64,000 nt of DNA. Origin: CAVURS01 sp963834425. GTDB taxonomy: Bacteria; Actinomycetota; Actinomycetes; Actinomycetales; CAVURS01. The position numbers were made by a program, and so were the translations under genes. Shown here piece by piece: positions 1-8,416 of the stretch. Every line of letters begins with the position of its first letter. Position 1 is the stretch's first letter. The stretch spans positions 186,001-250,000 of the forward strand of contig CAWIBR010000008.1 in the NCBI GenBank assembly GCA_963834425.1, written 5' to 3'. The notes under the pieces were generated by a model. It worked only from the letters and a program-made list of their open reading frames with translations. It had not been told where the DNA came from and did not search any database.

Positions 1-558
1 ATGATGACCAGCTTCACCAAGATCTTCGTGGTGCTGGGCCTGACCCGAAATGCGTTGGGCCTGGGCTCGACACCGCCGACCCAGGTGCTCGCCGGGCTGG
101 CGCTGTTCTTGAGCCTGTTCGTGATGGGGCCCGTGCTGACCCAGGTCAACTCGCAGGGGATCCAGCCCTACCTCAAGGGTGACAAGTCGCAGTCGCAGGC
201 CTTCACCGACGGCGTGCAGCCGTTGAAGGAGTTCATGCTCAAGCAGACCCGGGGCGAGGAGCTCGCCCTGATGACCAAGGACTCCGGTCAGGCCAAGCCG
301 GCCAACCGCGATGCCACGCCCCTGACGACGCTGATCCCCGCCTTCGTCCTGTCCGAGCTCCGCTCGGCCTTCGTCATGGGGTTCATGATCTTCATCCCGT
401 TCCTGATCATCGACCTGGTCGTCTCGTCGTCCCTGATGTCGATGGGCATGATGATGCTCCCGCCGGTGAGCGTCTCCCTGCCGTTCAAGTTGTTGCTCTT
501 CGTCCTGGTCGACGGCTGGGGTCTGGTCGTCCACGCGCTCGTCACGAGCTATCGGTAG
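1..558 (+). CDS. fliP: FliP, flagellar type III export gate protein (5' end outside the window)
   Basis: FliP forms the core of the flagellar export gate with FliQ and FliR in the membrane inside the basal body. The visible 185 residues carry the family hallmarks: a hydrophobic segment around residues 30-45 (LALFLSLFVMGPV), then LIPAFVLSELRSAF and GFMIFIPFLIIDLVV, and the C-terminal LPFKLLLFVLVDGW. FliP is usually about 240-250 residues, so roughly 60 N-terminal residues including the signal peptide lie upstream of position 1; the ATG at base 1 is therefore probably internal. fliQ follows 15 bases after the stop. Function is sure from family and neighbours. Confidence 0.95.
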   Translation: MMTSFTKIFVVLGLTRNALGLGSTPPTQVLAGLALFLSLFVMGPVLTQVNSQGIQPYLKGDKSQSQAFTDGVQPLKEFMLKQTRGEELALMTKDSGQAKPANRDATPLTTLIPAFVLSELRSAFVMGFMIFIPFLIIDLVVSSSLMSMGMMMLPPVSVSLPFKLLLFVLVDGWGLVVHALVTSYR

Positions 559-573
559 CAGGGGGAAACGGCC

Positions 574-849
574 ATGCAGGACACGACTGTCATCCACCTC
601 GCCCTCACCGCGATGATGCTGGGCGTCAAGCTCTCGGCGCCGATCCTGTTGACGGCGCTCGCAATCGGCTTCGGCATCTCGCTCTTCCAGTCAGTGACCC
701 AGATCCAGGAAGTGACGCTGAGCTTCGTGCCGAAGGCGATCGGGGTCGGCGTCGCGATCCTGCTGACCGGCAACTGGATGCTGCACGAGCTGGTCAGCTT
801 CACGGTGCAGCTCTACACCTCGATGCCGCAGATCCTGCGGACCGGCTGA
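574..849 (+). CDS. fliQ: FliQ, flagellar export gate protein
   Basis: A 91-residue protein with two membrane helices, the standard size for FliQ, which packs around FliP in the export gate. The N-terminal helix (LALTAMMLGVKLSAPILLTA) and the motif FGISLFQSVTQIQEVTLSFVP around residues 32-52 are typical; the latter is highly conserved in FliQ. The ATG at 574 follows a GGGGGAA ribosome-binding site at 561-567. It lies between fliP and fliR in the usual fliPQR order and is probably cotranscribed with them. Confidence 0.96.
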   Translation: MQDTTVIHLALTAMMLGVKLSAPILLTALAIGFGISLFQSVTQIQEVTLSFVPKAIGVGVAILLTGNWMLHELVSFTVQLYTSMPQILRTG

Positions 850-907
850 CGGTGCTGAGGGTGCTGAGTCCGATGAGCCCTCCGCTGCGCGTGCGGATGA
901 GCCCGCG

Positions 908-1675
908 ATGAGTGTGGATGTGCCGGCCCAGGTCATCCTGGTGCTGCTGCTCGGATCGGCCCGAGCGGCAGCCTGGTTGGTTATCGCGCCGCCGTTCTCG
1001 TCCTCGGCCGTGCCCGGCCAGATCAAGGGCCTGCTGTCGGTCGCGTTGGCACTGCCTCTGCTGGGCCGAAGCGACCTGACGCTGCCCAGCACCGACACGG
1101 CCGACGTGGTCACGGCCCTGGTCTGGCAGATCCTGACCGGCGCCGCGCTCGGCTTCCTCTGCTATCTGATCTTTGCGGCGGTGCAGACAGCGGGTGACCT
1201 GATCGACGTCTCGGGTGGCTTCTCGCTCGGCTTCGTCTACGACCCGACATTGGGCAGCGCCAACGCGGTCATGGGCCGGCTCTACCAGATGACCGCGCTG
1301 GCGTTGTTGCTCGCCTCCGGCGGCTATCTCATTGTCCTGCAAGGGTTCCTGGCGTCGTACAAGCTGGTGCCACTCAACGGCGGCCTGGACATCGGGTCGG
1401 TCTCCGAGGCGATGACGGGCGCGACCTCCGGGCTGCTGCTGGCCGCAGCCCAGATCGCCGGCCCCATCCTGGCCGTGCTCTTCCTGGCGGACATCGGGCT
1501 CGGCCTGCTAACCCGCGCCGCTCCGGCCCTCAACGCCTTCTCGCTCGGTTTCCCGCTCAAGATCCTGATCACGCTGGTCGTCGTCGGTGCCGCGCTGGTG
1601 ACGCTGCCCAACATCGTCAACGGCCTGGTGGGCGACGTGATGACGACCTTCGGCCATCTGATGCTGAGGCAGTGA
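908..1675 (+). CDS. fliR: FliR, flagellar export gate protein
   Basis: A 255-residue polytopic membrane protein of the FliR/EscT family, the third export gate subunit. Visible hallmarks are the N-terminal helix, the conserved motif around residues 85-120 (GAALGFLCYLIFAAVQTAGD and the DVSGGFSLGFVYDP region) and FSLGFPLKILITL near the C terminus. Length is normal for the family. The ATG at 908 lacks a strong ribosome-binding site. The stop is one base before the flhB start, which suggests translational coupling. Confidence 0.95.
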   Translation: MSVDVPAQVILVLLLGSARAAAWLVIAPPFSSSAVPGQIKGLLSVALALPLLGRSDLTLPSTDTADVVTALVWQILTGAALGFLCYLIFAAVQTAGDLIDVSGGFSLGFVYDPTLGSANAVMGRLYQMTALALLLASGGYLIVLQGFLASYKLVPLNGGLDIGSVSEAMTGATSGLLLAAAQIAGPILAVLFLADIGLGLLTRAAPALNAFSLGFPLKILITLVVVGAALVTLPNIVNGLVGDVMTTFGHLMLRQ

Positions 1676-1676
1676 G

Positions 1677-2769
1677 ATGGCCGGTGACGACAAGACCGAG
1701 AAGGCCACACCGCGGCGCCGCAAGGAGGCGCGGCGCGAGGGCCGGTTTCCCCGCTCGCCCGACATCGGGGCCTGGCTGTCCCTGCTGGTGATCGCGACGC
1801 TGCTGCCCCGGACCATCCGCAGCGCGACGGACCTGTTCCGCCAGCTGATGACCGAGGCCACGGCCGGCTTCCAGGAGCCGACCGCGGCCACGGCCCAGAA
1901 GGTGTTGTCGGACGGTCTCGGTGGCCTGGCCGGCGTGCTCGCTCCACTCGGCCTGGTCGCGGTCGTGGTCTGCCTCGTCGCGGCGTCGGCGCAGGGGGGT
2001 CTGCACTTCGCGCCCAAGAAGCTCAAGCCGGACTTCAAACACCTGAACCCGTTGCAGGGCCTCAAAAGACTGTTCGGGCCGCAGACCCTGTGGGAGGCGG
2101 CCAAGTCGCTGCTCAAGACCGGGGTCTGCGCGCTCGTCCTCTACATCGCCGTACGCCGGATGCTGCCGCACCTCGCGCTCTCCGGCGGGCTCTCGCTCGG
2201 GTCGGTGATCGGGTCGACGACCGGCGCGATCATCACGATGATCCGGCTCAGCGCGGTGGCCGGGATCGGCATCGGGCTCGCCGACTACGCGGTCGCCCGC
2301 CGGCGGACCGAGAAGCAGATCCGGATGACCAAGCACGAGGTCAAGCAGGAGGCCAAGCAGACCGACGGCGATCCGCACATGCGCGCGGCCATCCGCGGGC
2401 GGCAGATCCGGATGTCCCGCAACCGGATGATGGCCGACATCGCGACCGCCGATGTCATCGTCGTGAACCCGACCCACGTCGCGGTGGCGCTCAAGTACGA
2501 ACCCGACTCGCGGCGCGCCCCGAGTGGTCGCCAAGGGAGCGGGCGCGATCGCGGCCAAGATCCGCGAACGGGCCACCGAGCACCGCGTGCCGATGGTCGA
2601 GGACGTGCCGCTGGCCCGGGGCCTGTACGCCGCGTGCGAGATCGGGCAGGAGGTGCCGGCCGAGCTGTTCCAGGCCGTCGCGAAGGTGCTCGCGCTCGTC
2701 ATGTCGCTCAAGCGCCGCGGATCCGCCGCCGGCCTGCACCGCCCGACCTACACCCGCCGGTCGGCCTAG
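1677..2769 (+). CDS. flhB: FlhB, flagellar export switch protein, frame broken by one base near 2511
   Basis: FlhB is the autocleaving substrate-specificity switch of the flagellar exporter. The N-terminal part runs from 1677 with the typical DKTEKATPRRRKEARREGR opening, four membrane helices, and the autocleavage motif NPTH at residues 264-267 (NPTHVAVALKYEP). Just after it the frame is lost; the conserved continuation (VVAKGAGAIAAKIRERA through DVPLARGLYAA) is read one base on and ends at 2769. Dropping the C at 2511 gives DSGAPRVVAKGAG, the normal family sequence, and a 363-residue protein. All catalytic and C-terminal elements survive, so a sequencing insertion is likelier than real loss. 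Confidence 0.92.
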
Positions 2770-2792
2770 ACCGAAGCCCCGGGTCGAGCGAC

Positions 2793-2837
2793 TTGTCAGC
2801 AGCACGACGGCAAATGCTCCGATCCTGGTGCTGACAA
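2793..2837. repeat. Inverted repeat, copy 1 of a two-copy element
   Basis: In the gap between flhB and flhA, TTGTCAGCA (2793-2801) pairs with TGCTGACAA (2829-2837) around a 27-base loop. The 17 bases at 2823-2839 are the exact reverse complement of 59341-59357, where a second inverted repeat sits. It could be a terminator without a T-run or a small dispersed repeat. No open reading frame is convincing in 2770-2996. Confidence 0.6.
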
Positions 2838-2996
2838 CTGGCACGACTCGCTGCGGTTCAAGGACGGACCGATAGTTGCCGATGGGAATTGGTCGCAGGG
2901 GTTTCTTTGCTCGTGTCCCCGCATGGGCTACCTGCAGCCAGGGATGGCAATTGCGCGGCCATGGATCGGCCACGTCCTGTGAGGGAGCTCGGCCCG

Positions 2997-5042
2997 GTGC
3001 CTACCCGACGCCTGTCAGCTCTGGCCGTGCCGATCGGCGTGGTGTCGATCGTCCTGCTCCTCGTCGTACCCCTCCCGGCGTACATCCTGGACGTGCTGAT
3101 CGCCTTCAACATCACCTTGGCCATCGTCGTCCTGCTGGTCGCGATCTCGGTCAAGAAGCCACTGGACTTCTCCGTCTTCCCCTCGCTCCTGCTGGTCGCC
3201 ACCCTGCTGCGGCTCGGGCTCAACGTCGCCGCGACCCGCCTCGTCCTGCGAGACGGCTACGCAGGCAAGGTGATCGAGTCGTTCGGCCACTTCGTGGTCG
3301 GTGGGTCGATCGTCATCGGCCTGGTCATCTTCCTGATCCTGATCGTCATCCAGTTCGCCGTCATCACCAACGGTGCCGGGCGCGTGGCCGAGGTCGGTGC
3401 CCGCTTCACCCTCGACGCGATGCCCGGCAAGCAGATGGCGATCGACGCCGACCTGAACTCCGGTCTGATCGACGAGCACGAGGCGCGCCGCCGCCGCGCG
3501 GAGGTCGGCGCCGAAGCCGACTTCTACGGTGCGATGGACGGTGGCAGCAAGTTCGTCAAGGGCGATGCGATCGCCGCCATCGTGATCACGATGATCAACC
3601 TGGTCGGTGGCTTCGCGATCGGAATGTTGCAGCGCGGCATGAGTCCGCAGGAGGCCCTGCACTCCTACAGCCTGCTGACGATCGGCGACGGCCTGGTCTC
3701 CCAGATCCCGGCCCTGCTGCTCTCGGTGTCGACCGGCCTGATCGTCACGCGGGCGACGACCCAGGAGGACATGGGCACCGACGCCGCGAACCAGATCTCG
3801 GCCCAACCGCGCGCCCTCTACGTCGCGGGCGGGGCGGCGATCGCCATCGCGCTGATCCCCGGCCTGCCCAAGATCCCGTTCCTGCTCGTTGGCGTCGGCG
3901 CGGTCGTCATCGCGCAGCGGCTCTCCGCGACGGCCAAGGCCAAAGCCGCGAGCCCGGAGATCGACAACGTGCCGGCCCCTTCGATGGACACCCCCGAGGC
4001 GGTGCTGTCGTCGCTGTCCGTCGACGTGCTCGAGATCGTCCTCGCCGCTGACCTGGTCGACCTCGTGGACGCCCAGCGCGGGGGAGATCTGCTGGACCGG
4101 GTGCGCGGGCTGCGCCGCAAGATCGCCGACGAGCTGGGCCTGGTCATGCCGCCGGTGCGCACCCGCGACAGCCTGGACCTTGGCCCCGCGTCGTACTCGG
4201 TGCGGATCTCCGGCGTCGAGGTGGCCGAGGGTCGCCTGCCCGCCGGCCACATCCTGGCCATCGGTGATGACCTGGCCGCGTTGCCCGGGCAGGACACCCG
4301 CGAGCCGGTCTTCGGGCTGGCGGCCAAGTGGGTGCCGACCGAGCTGCGCCAACAGGCCGAGCTCTACGGCGCGACCGTCGTGGACCGCTCCTCGGTGCTG
4401 ATCACCCATCTCGGCGAGGTCGTCCGTCAACACGCGAGCCGCCTGCTCGGCCGCGAGGATGTCCGGGCGTTGCTGGACCACCTCAAGCGCACCCATCCGG
4501 TCGTCGTCGAGGAGCTCACGCCGGCCCTGCTCACGACCGGCGAGGTGCAGCGGGTCCTCCAGGCCTTGCTGGACGAGCAGGTGCCGATCCGCGACCTGGT
4601 CCGCATCTTCGAGGCACTCTCGTTGCGGGCCAAGGCTTCCGCGGACCTCGACGGGCTCGTCGAAGCGGCCCGCCTGGCCCTGGGCCCGGCGCTGGCCGCA
4701 GTCCACAGTCGTGGCGGTCTGCTGCAGGTGCTCACCCTGGATCCGATCGCCGAGCAACAGCTCGTCGAGTCGGTGCGTCCGGGCGAGATGGGCGCCGGCC
4801 TCGCCCTGCCGCCCGGCATGGTCGAGCGGCTGGTCGACTCGGCCACGGCCCGGCTGCGCGCGGCCGAGGACATGGGCAACTCGCCCGTCCTGGTCTGCGC
4901 CGCTCCACTGCGCGCCCCGCTGAGCCGTCTCCTGCGGACCAGCTCCTCCCGCCTGCCTGTCCTGTCGTACGCCGAGATCGACCCCACCCTGCGGATCGAA
5001 ACGTTGGGAGTGATCGCCCATGCCGACGCACTTGTTGCTTGA
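2997..5042 (+). CDS. flhA: FlhA, flagellar export gate ATP/PMF-coupling protein
   Basis: FlhA is the large nonameric export gate protein, with an N-terminal membrane domain and a cytosolic substrate-binding ring. Eight membrane helices occupy roughly residues 5-310. The conserved FHIPEP-type loop region reads FTLDAMPGKQMAIDADLNSG followed by DEHEARRRRAEVGAEADFYG. The cytosolic domain follows (VLEIVLAADLVDLVD onward), giving 681 residues, normal for the family. I chose GTG 2997 because GAGGGAG at 2981-2987 is well spaced and the first helix begins soon after; ATG 2961 is the alternative. The end overlaps the next gene by 23 bases. Confidence 0.95.
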   Translation: MPTRRLSALAVPIGVVSIVLLLVVPLPAYILDVLIAFNITLAIVVLLVAISVKKPLDFSVFPSLLLVATLLRLGLNVAATRLVLRDGYAGKVIESFGHFVVGGSIVIGLVIFLILIVIQFAVITNGAGRVAEVGARFTLDAMPGKQMAIDADLNSGLIDEHEARRRRAEVGAEADFYGAMDGGSKFVKGDAIAAIVITMINLVGGFAIGMLQRGMSPQEALHSYSLLTIGDGLVSQIPALLLSVSTGLIVTRATTQEDMGTDAANQISAQPRALYVAGGAAIAIALIPGLPKIPFLLVGVGAVVIAQRLSATAKAKAASPEIDNVPAPSMDTPEAVLSSLSVDVLEIVLAADLVDLVDAQRGGDLLDRVRGLRRKIADELGLVMPPVRTRDSLDLGPASYSVRISGVEVAEGRLPAGHILAIGDDLAALPGQDTREPVFGLAAKWVPTELRQQAELYGATVVDRSSVLITHLGEVVRQHASRLLGREDVRALLDHLKRTHPVVVEELTPALLTTGEVQRVLQALLDEQVPIRDLVRIFEALSLRAKASADLDGLVEAARLALGPALAAVHSRGGLLQVLTLDPIAEQQLVESVRPGEMGAGLALPPGMVERLVDSATARLRAAEDMGNSPVLVCAAPLRAPLSRLLRTSSSRLPVLSYAEIDPTLRIETLGVIAHADALVA

Positions 5043-6537
5043 GGGTGAGGACATCGAGTCCGTCCTGGCCCGCCTGCGCGAGGACCACGGTCCGGACGCG
5101 AAGATCGTGCAGGCCGAGCTGGTCCGATCCGGCGGCTTCGCCGGCTTCTTCGCCCGGCGGCGCTACGAGGTGACCGTCGAGGTCGAGGACGACGAGCTGG
5201 ACGCGGCGGTGTTGGCCCAGGCCGATCTGGCGGCGGCAGGGCTGGCGACGCCAGAAGTGGCCGCGGCGACTGCTGCACCGCTTGCCAGGCCGGCCCCAGT
5301 CGCAGCTGAGCCCGAGAGTCATTCCCTGACAACGGATTTCAGGCCGGTCCGGCCCTACGTGCCGTCGTCACCGCCCGCCTCGACCTACGCCGTGCGCGAC
5401 GACGAGCTCTCCGGCATGCACGCGCTGCTGAGCGCGGCCGAGGGTCAGGACCAGGCCGACTTCGGTGGCCGCGCGCTGGCGACCGATGCTCCCTCGACCC
5501 CGGCGGTCGCAGGCGACCCGGTCATCCCGGCCCAGGGGTGGCACCGGCCGGTCTCCACCCAGGGGGAGGCGTTCTCGGACGTCCTCGGCTCGCTCACCCA
5601 CTCGCTCGCCGAGGCACCTCCGGTGCAGCGCCCGGCCGCCTTCCGCAGCTTCGGACCGCAGGACATCTGGGCGGCGGCCGCAGCCGGCGACGCACCAACC
5701 GGTGTCGCACCAGCCGACCCGACCGACGCTGCAGCTCGCGGCGGGGCTGACGGTGCGCCAGCCGATCTCTCTGACGACGCCACCGCCGCGATCGCGCTGA
5801 CGCGCAACCGGCTCGCGGAGCTCGGCGTCCCCGAGCGATTGCTCGCCGAGGTCACCGACGCCGAGCCGGTGCTGGCCCTGCGCGACGTCACTGCCGCGCT
5901 GCCCGCGCCCCAGCTGCCCACCTGGCGGCCGTCGGCCACCCGCGGCGGCGCGCTGGTCGTCGTCGTCGGCCCCTGGCAACTCGCTCGGCCCGCGGTGCAC
6001 GGACTGGTGCACGAGCTCGGTGCCGACCCCACGGCCATCCTCGCGGTCGCGACCACGACTGGTGGCGACCTGGCCGAGGGCTGCTCGGTGCGCAGCCACG
6101 CCGCAGCCGTCGGTCTGGTCCAGCGGGCCCGGCAGGACCACGACATCTCGATCCTGGTGATCGACCCCGGCCCGACCCGCCACTCAGCCGCGCGTACGGC
6201 CGAGACCATCGCCACCCTGGAACCGCAGTCGGTGCTGGTCGTCGCCGATGCGACGTCCGATCTCCGGGTCAGCCTGCTCGCCCTGGACGCGCTCGACCAG
6301 GCCGGGATCGCGGTCGAGTCGATGGCGTTGACCAAGGTCGACCGCGCCGCCAAACCGGCTGCGGCGCTGGAGATCCCGGTGCCGGTCAGCTGGCTCGACG
6401 GACGCTTCGCGACGAGCGGCACCTGGCTCGGCACCCTCGTCGACGCCCTCGCCGAGAGCGCCGCCGCCGAGCGGGGCCGGGTGGGCGCCCACGCCCGGAC
6501 CGAACGCGATGACGACTCGAGGATCCGGCCATGCTGA
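5020..6537 (+). CDS. FlhF-like protein with a degenerate SRP-type GTPase domain
   Basis: A 505-residue protein placed where flhF usually sits. Residues 1-60 match the FlhF N-terminus (DIESVLARLREDHGPDAKIV then GGFAGFFARRRYEVTVEVED). An Ala/Pro-rich linker of about 200 residues follows. The C-terminal 200 residues have the layout of an SRP-family NG domain, but the P-loop is replaced by VVVVGPWQLARPAVHGL with no GKT. The G3 region reads ILVIDPGPTRHS and the G4-like motif TKVDRAAK survives. It probably does not bind GTP normally and may be a structural relative of FlhF, the protein that positions flagella. It overlaps flhA by 23 bases, indicating one operon. Confidence 0.8.
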   Translation: MPTHLLLEGEDIESVLARLREDHGPDAKIVQAELVRSGGFAGFFARRRYEVTVEVEDDELDAAVLAQADLAAAGLATPEVAAATAAPLARPAPVAAEPESHSLTTDFRPVRPYVPSSPPASTYAVRDDELSGMHALLSAAEGQDQADFGGRALATDAPSTPAVAGDPVIPAQGWHRPVSTQGEAFSDVLGSLTHSLAEAPPVQRPAAFRSFGPQDIWAAAAAGDAPTGVAPADPTDAAARGGADGAPADLSDDATAAIALTRNRLAELGVPERLLAEVTDAEPVLALRDVTAALPAPQLPTWRPSATRGGALVVVVGPWQLARPAVHGLVHELGADPTAILAVATTTGGDLAEGCSVRSHAAAVGLVQRARQDHDISILVIDPGPTRHSAARTAETIATLEPQSVLVVADATSDLRVSLLALDALDQAGIAVESMALTKVDRAAKPAAALEIPVPVSWLDGRFATSGTWLGTLVDALAESAAAERGRVGAHARTERDDDSRIRPC

Positions 6538-6776
6538 CCCCTGCTGGCCTGGTCATCGCGTTGGTCATCTCCGCACCCGCCCTCTGGGACGCCAGCAACG
6601 GCTCACTCGGCATGGGCGCAGCTCTGGTCCGGCTGCTGGCCGCCTTCGTCCTGGTGGCTATCGGCACCGCGGTCCTGCGCAAGATCATGGCTCCGAGCCC
6701 GCCGGCCGTCCGTTCGGTCGACGACGGGTCGGTCAACGCGGACGCCCAGCACGGCCGTCGCCGCGACGACGTCTGA
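6531..6776 (+). CDS. Small two-helix membrane protein of the flagellar cluster
   Basis: An 81-residue protein starting inside the last codons of the flhF-like gene. It has two hydrophobic stretches (GLVIALVISAPALW and VRLLAAFVLVAIGTAVL) separated by a short loop, then a polar tail ending in HGRRRDDV. I do not recognise a family. Its position between the flhF-like gene and csrA, with overlap, suggests cotranscription and a role connected with the flagellum or its surroundings, but this is inference from context only. Confidence 0.6.
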   Translation: MLTPAGLVIALVISAPALWDASNGSLGMGAALVRLLAAFVLVAIGTAVLRKIMAPSPPAVRSVDDGSVNADAQHGRRRDDV

Positions 6777-6832
6777 GCTCTGCGGGGAGTCGCGGCACCC
6801 GGCGTACCGCTGCGTGCACCTATGCTGACCGG

Positions 6833-7081
6833 GTGCTGGTCCTGACCCGGAACGTCGGCGAGAGCGTCGTCATCGGCGACGAGGTCATCGTCAAGGTGAT
6901 CGAGGTCAGGGGCGACGTGGTCCGGCTGGGCGTCGAGGCGCCCACCTCGGTGCGCATCTACCGCGAGGAGCTCTACCGCGAGCTCGTCGAGGCCAACCAG
7001 GCCGCGGCCGCCGGATCGCAGGAGGAGCTCAGCGCCCTGCTCGCCCGGGCGGCCAAGCAGAATCGCCCGCCCGCCCCGTAG
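6833..7081 (+). CDS. csrA: CsrA, translational regulator
   Basis: CsrA is a small dimeric RNA-binding protein that represses translation at GGA motifs; in Gram-positive bacteria it controls flagellin translation. The sequence begins LVLTRNVGESVVIGDEVIVK, continues with VRLGVEAPTSVRIYREELY and has a 20-residue Ala-rich tail, giving 82 residues, slightly longer than usual. The start is GTG at 6833 because the family sequence begins exactly there. It closes the flagellar cluster. Its usual antagonist FliW is not in this window. Confidence 0.95.
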   Translation: MLVLTRNVGESVVIGDEVIVKVIEVRGDVVRLGVEAPTSVRIYREELYRELVEANQAAAAGSQEELSALLARAAKQNRPPAP

Positions 7082-7105
7082 TCAAGCCGCGGGCCGGGAA
7101 CGACG

Positions 7106-8299
7106 TCAGGCGGCGGAAGCCTTGCGGGGCAACGAGTTCAGCCAGCCCAAGGCCTCGAGGTACGCCGACCACGAGTCGTCCTGACCGAACGGCGCGCCGT
7201 TCAGATAGCGCTGGGTACGCCGCAGAGCCAGGCCGAGCTGGCCCTCACCCTGCAACACGGCGGCGCGGATCGCGGGAGCGGCCCGGACGGTGTCCAAGAC
7301 CTCCTCCTTGCTCACGTCGAGGATCGCGGCGACGCCGTCGAGCAGCCCGACGAGGAACGCCGGAGCCGGCTCGCCGCCGTCGGCGGTCACCAGCAGCTCA
7401 CACATCCGGGCCGCGATCAGCACGTTGTCGATGGCGGCCGAGCTCTGGCCGCTGTCGGACAGCAGCATCAAGGAGACCCAGCCGGCCAGGGCCCGCGGCC
7501 CGACCAGCACGATGGCCTGGCGCAGCGAGCTGACCTCCCGGGTCACCCCGGACGCCGAGCTGTTGGCCAGCCGCAGCACCCGGTAGCTCAGCCCGACATC
7601 GGCCCGCAGCAGGTGCTCGATCTCGGCCGGGTCGGGGGAGTCGGCCTGCAGCAGGGTGGCGAGCTGCAACGAGACGGCCTGGCTGGCCGTGACCCCGCCC
7701 TCCTGCGGTTGGGGGCGGTCGAAGTGATAGCCCTCGAACAGGTCGAAACCGGCCTCGAGGCACCGCTGGAAGGTCTCCTCGTCCTCGACCCGCTCGGCCA
7801 GGGCGATGGCCTTGCGCTGGTGCACCAGCTCGACGATCGCCGTCAGCTCATCGAGCGCGATGTCGAGCCGGTCGACCTTGACGACGTCGGCCAGGTGGAG
7901 CAGCTGCTCGACGTCGTCCTGACCCATGAAGTCGTCGATGGCGATCCGGAAGCCGAGCGATTTCAGCTCCAGGACGGCCGCGTGCACCTCCGGGCTGTCG
8001 ACGACGCCGCCGACGAGCTCGACCACGGTGCTTTCGGGCGGAGCGACGTGGACCAGCCGGGAGAGCAGGAAGTCCTGGTCGACGTTGAGATAGAGCGGAT
8101 GGCCACCGCGCAGGTGGTCCCAGCCGATGTCGAGCATGGCCGTCACGAGCGAGGTCGCGCTCGCCTCCGTGCCGTCGAAGCCGCGTTCGGGGTCGACCGT
8201 GCCACGGAAGAGGAGTTCATAGGCCTGCACCGTGCGGTGCCGGTCGACGATGCTCTGCCGGGCGATTCGCACGACAGGGGTGTGCTGACCCGAGGTCAC
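7106..8299 (-). CDS. EAL-HDOD signalling protein (YuxH-type)
   Basis: A 397-residue cytoplasmic protein. Residues 1-200 form an EAL-like domain in which the signature is AYELLFR instead of EAL; LYLNVDQDFLL, IAIDDFMG and DVVKVDRLDI are recognisable. Several phosphodiesterase metal ligands look missing, so it probably no longer cleaves cyclic di-GMP. Residues 200-380 form an HDOD domain (YRVLRLANSSASGVTREVSS, then LVGPRALAGWVSLMLLSD). Proteins of this architecture act in bacterial signalling and motility control. It converges on csrA, with only 24 bases between the stops. Confidence 0.88.
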   Translation of the reverse strand: MTSGQHTPVVRIARQSIVDRHRTVQAYELLFRGTVDPERGFDGTEASATSLVTAMLDIGWDHLRGGHPLYLNVDQDFLLSRLVHVAPPESTVVELVGGVVDSPEVHAAVLELKSLGFRIAIDDFMGQDDVEQLLHLADVVKVDRLDIALDELTAIVELVHQRKAIALAERVEDEETFQRCLEAGFDLFEGYHFDRPQPQEGGVTASQAVSLQLATLLQADSPDPAEIEHLLRADVGLSYRVLRLANSSASGVTREVSSLRQAIVLVGPRALAGWVSLMLLSDSGQSSAAIDNVLIAARMCELLVTADGGEPAPAFLVGLLDGVAAILDVSKEEVLDTVRAAPAIRAAVLQGEGQLGLALRRTQRYLNGAPFGQDDSWSAYLEALGWLNSLPRKASAA

Positions 8300-8416
8300 G
8301 TCATGTCTCCGCTCTCTGCAGGCCGCCCTCGCAGGGATGCCGACGGCTGCTCTGTCTTGTCCTATCGGCTGTTTCGGCCGCGCACCTGAATGCTTGGCCG
8401 AACCCTTCCGAGGAAG

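Noticed and set aside
2500..2530. Programmed ribosomal frameshift in flhB
   Set aside because: There is no slippery heptamer, and the same one-base pattern recurs in many unrelated genes, so sequencing error is simpler.
6509..6832. N-terminal extension of CsrA
   Set aside because: CsrA begins at its conserved LVLTRN start; the upstream frame is a shadow of the small membrane protein gene.
8362..8390. GCCGATAG on the minus strand as a flagellar sigma-28 promoter for the EAL-HDOD gene
   Set aside because: The -10-like box is good, but no matching -35 (TAAA) lies 14-16 bases upstream, so it was not listed as a promoter.
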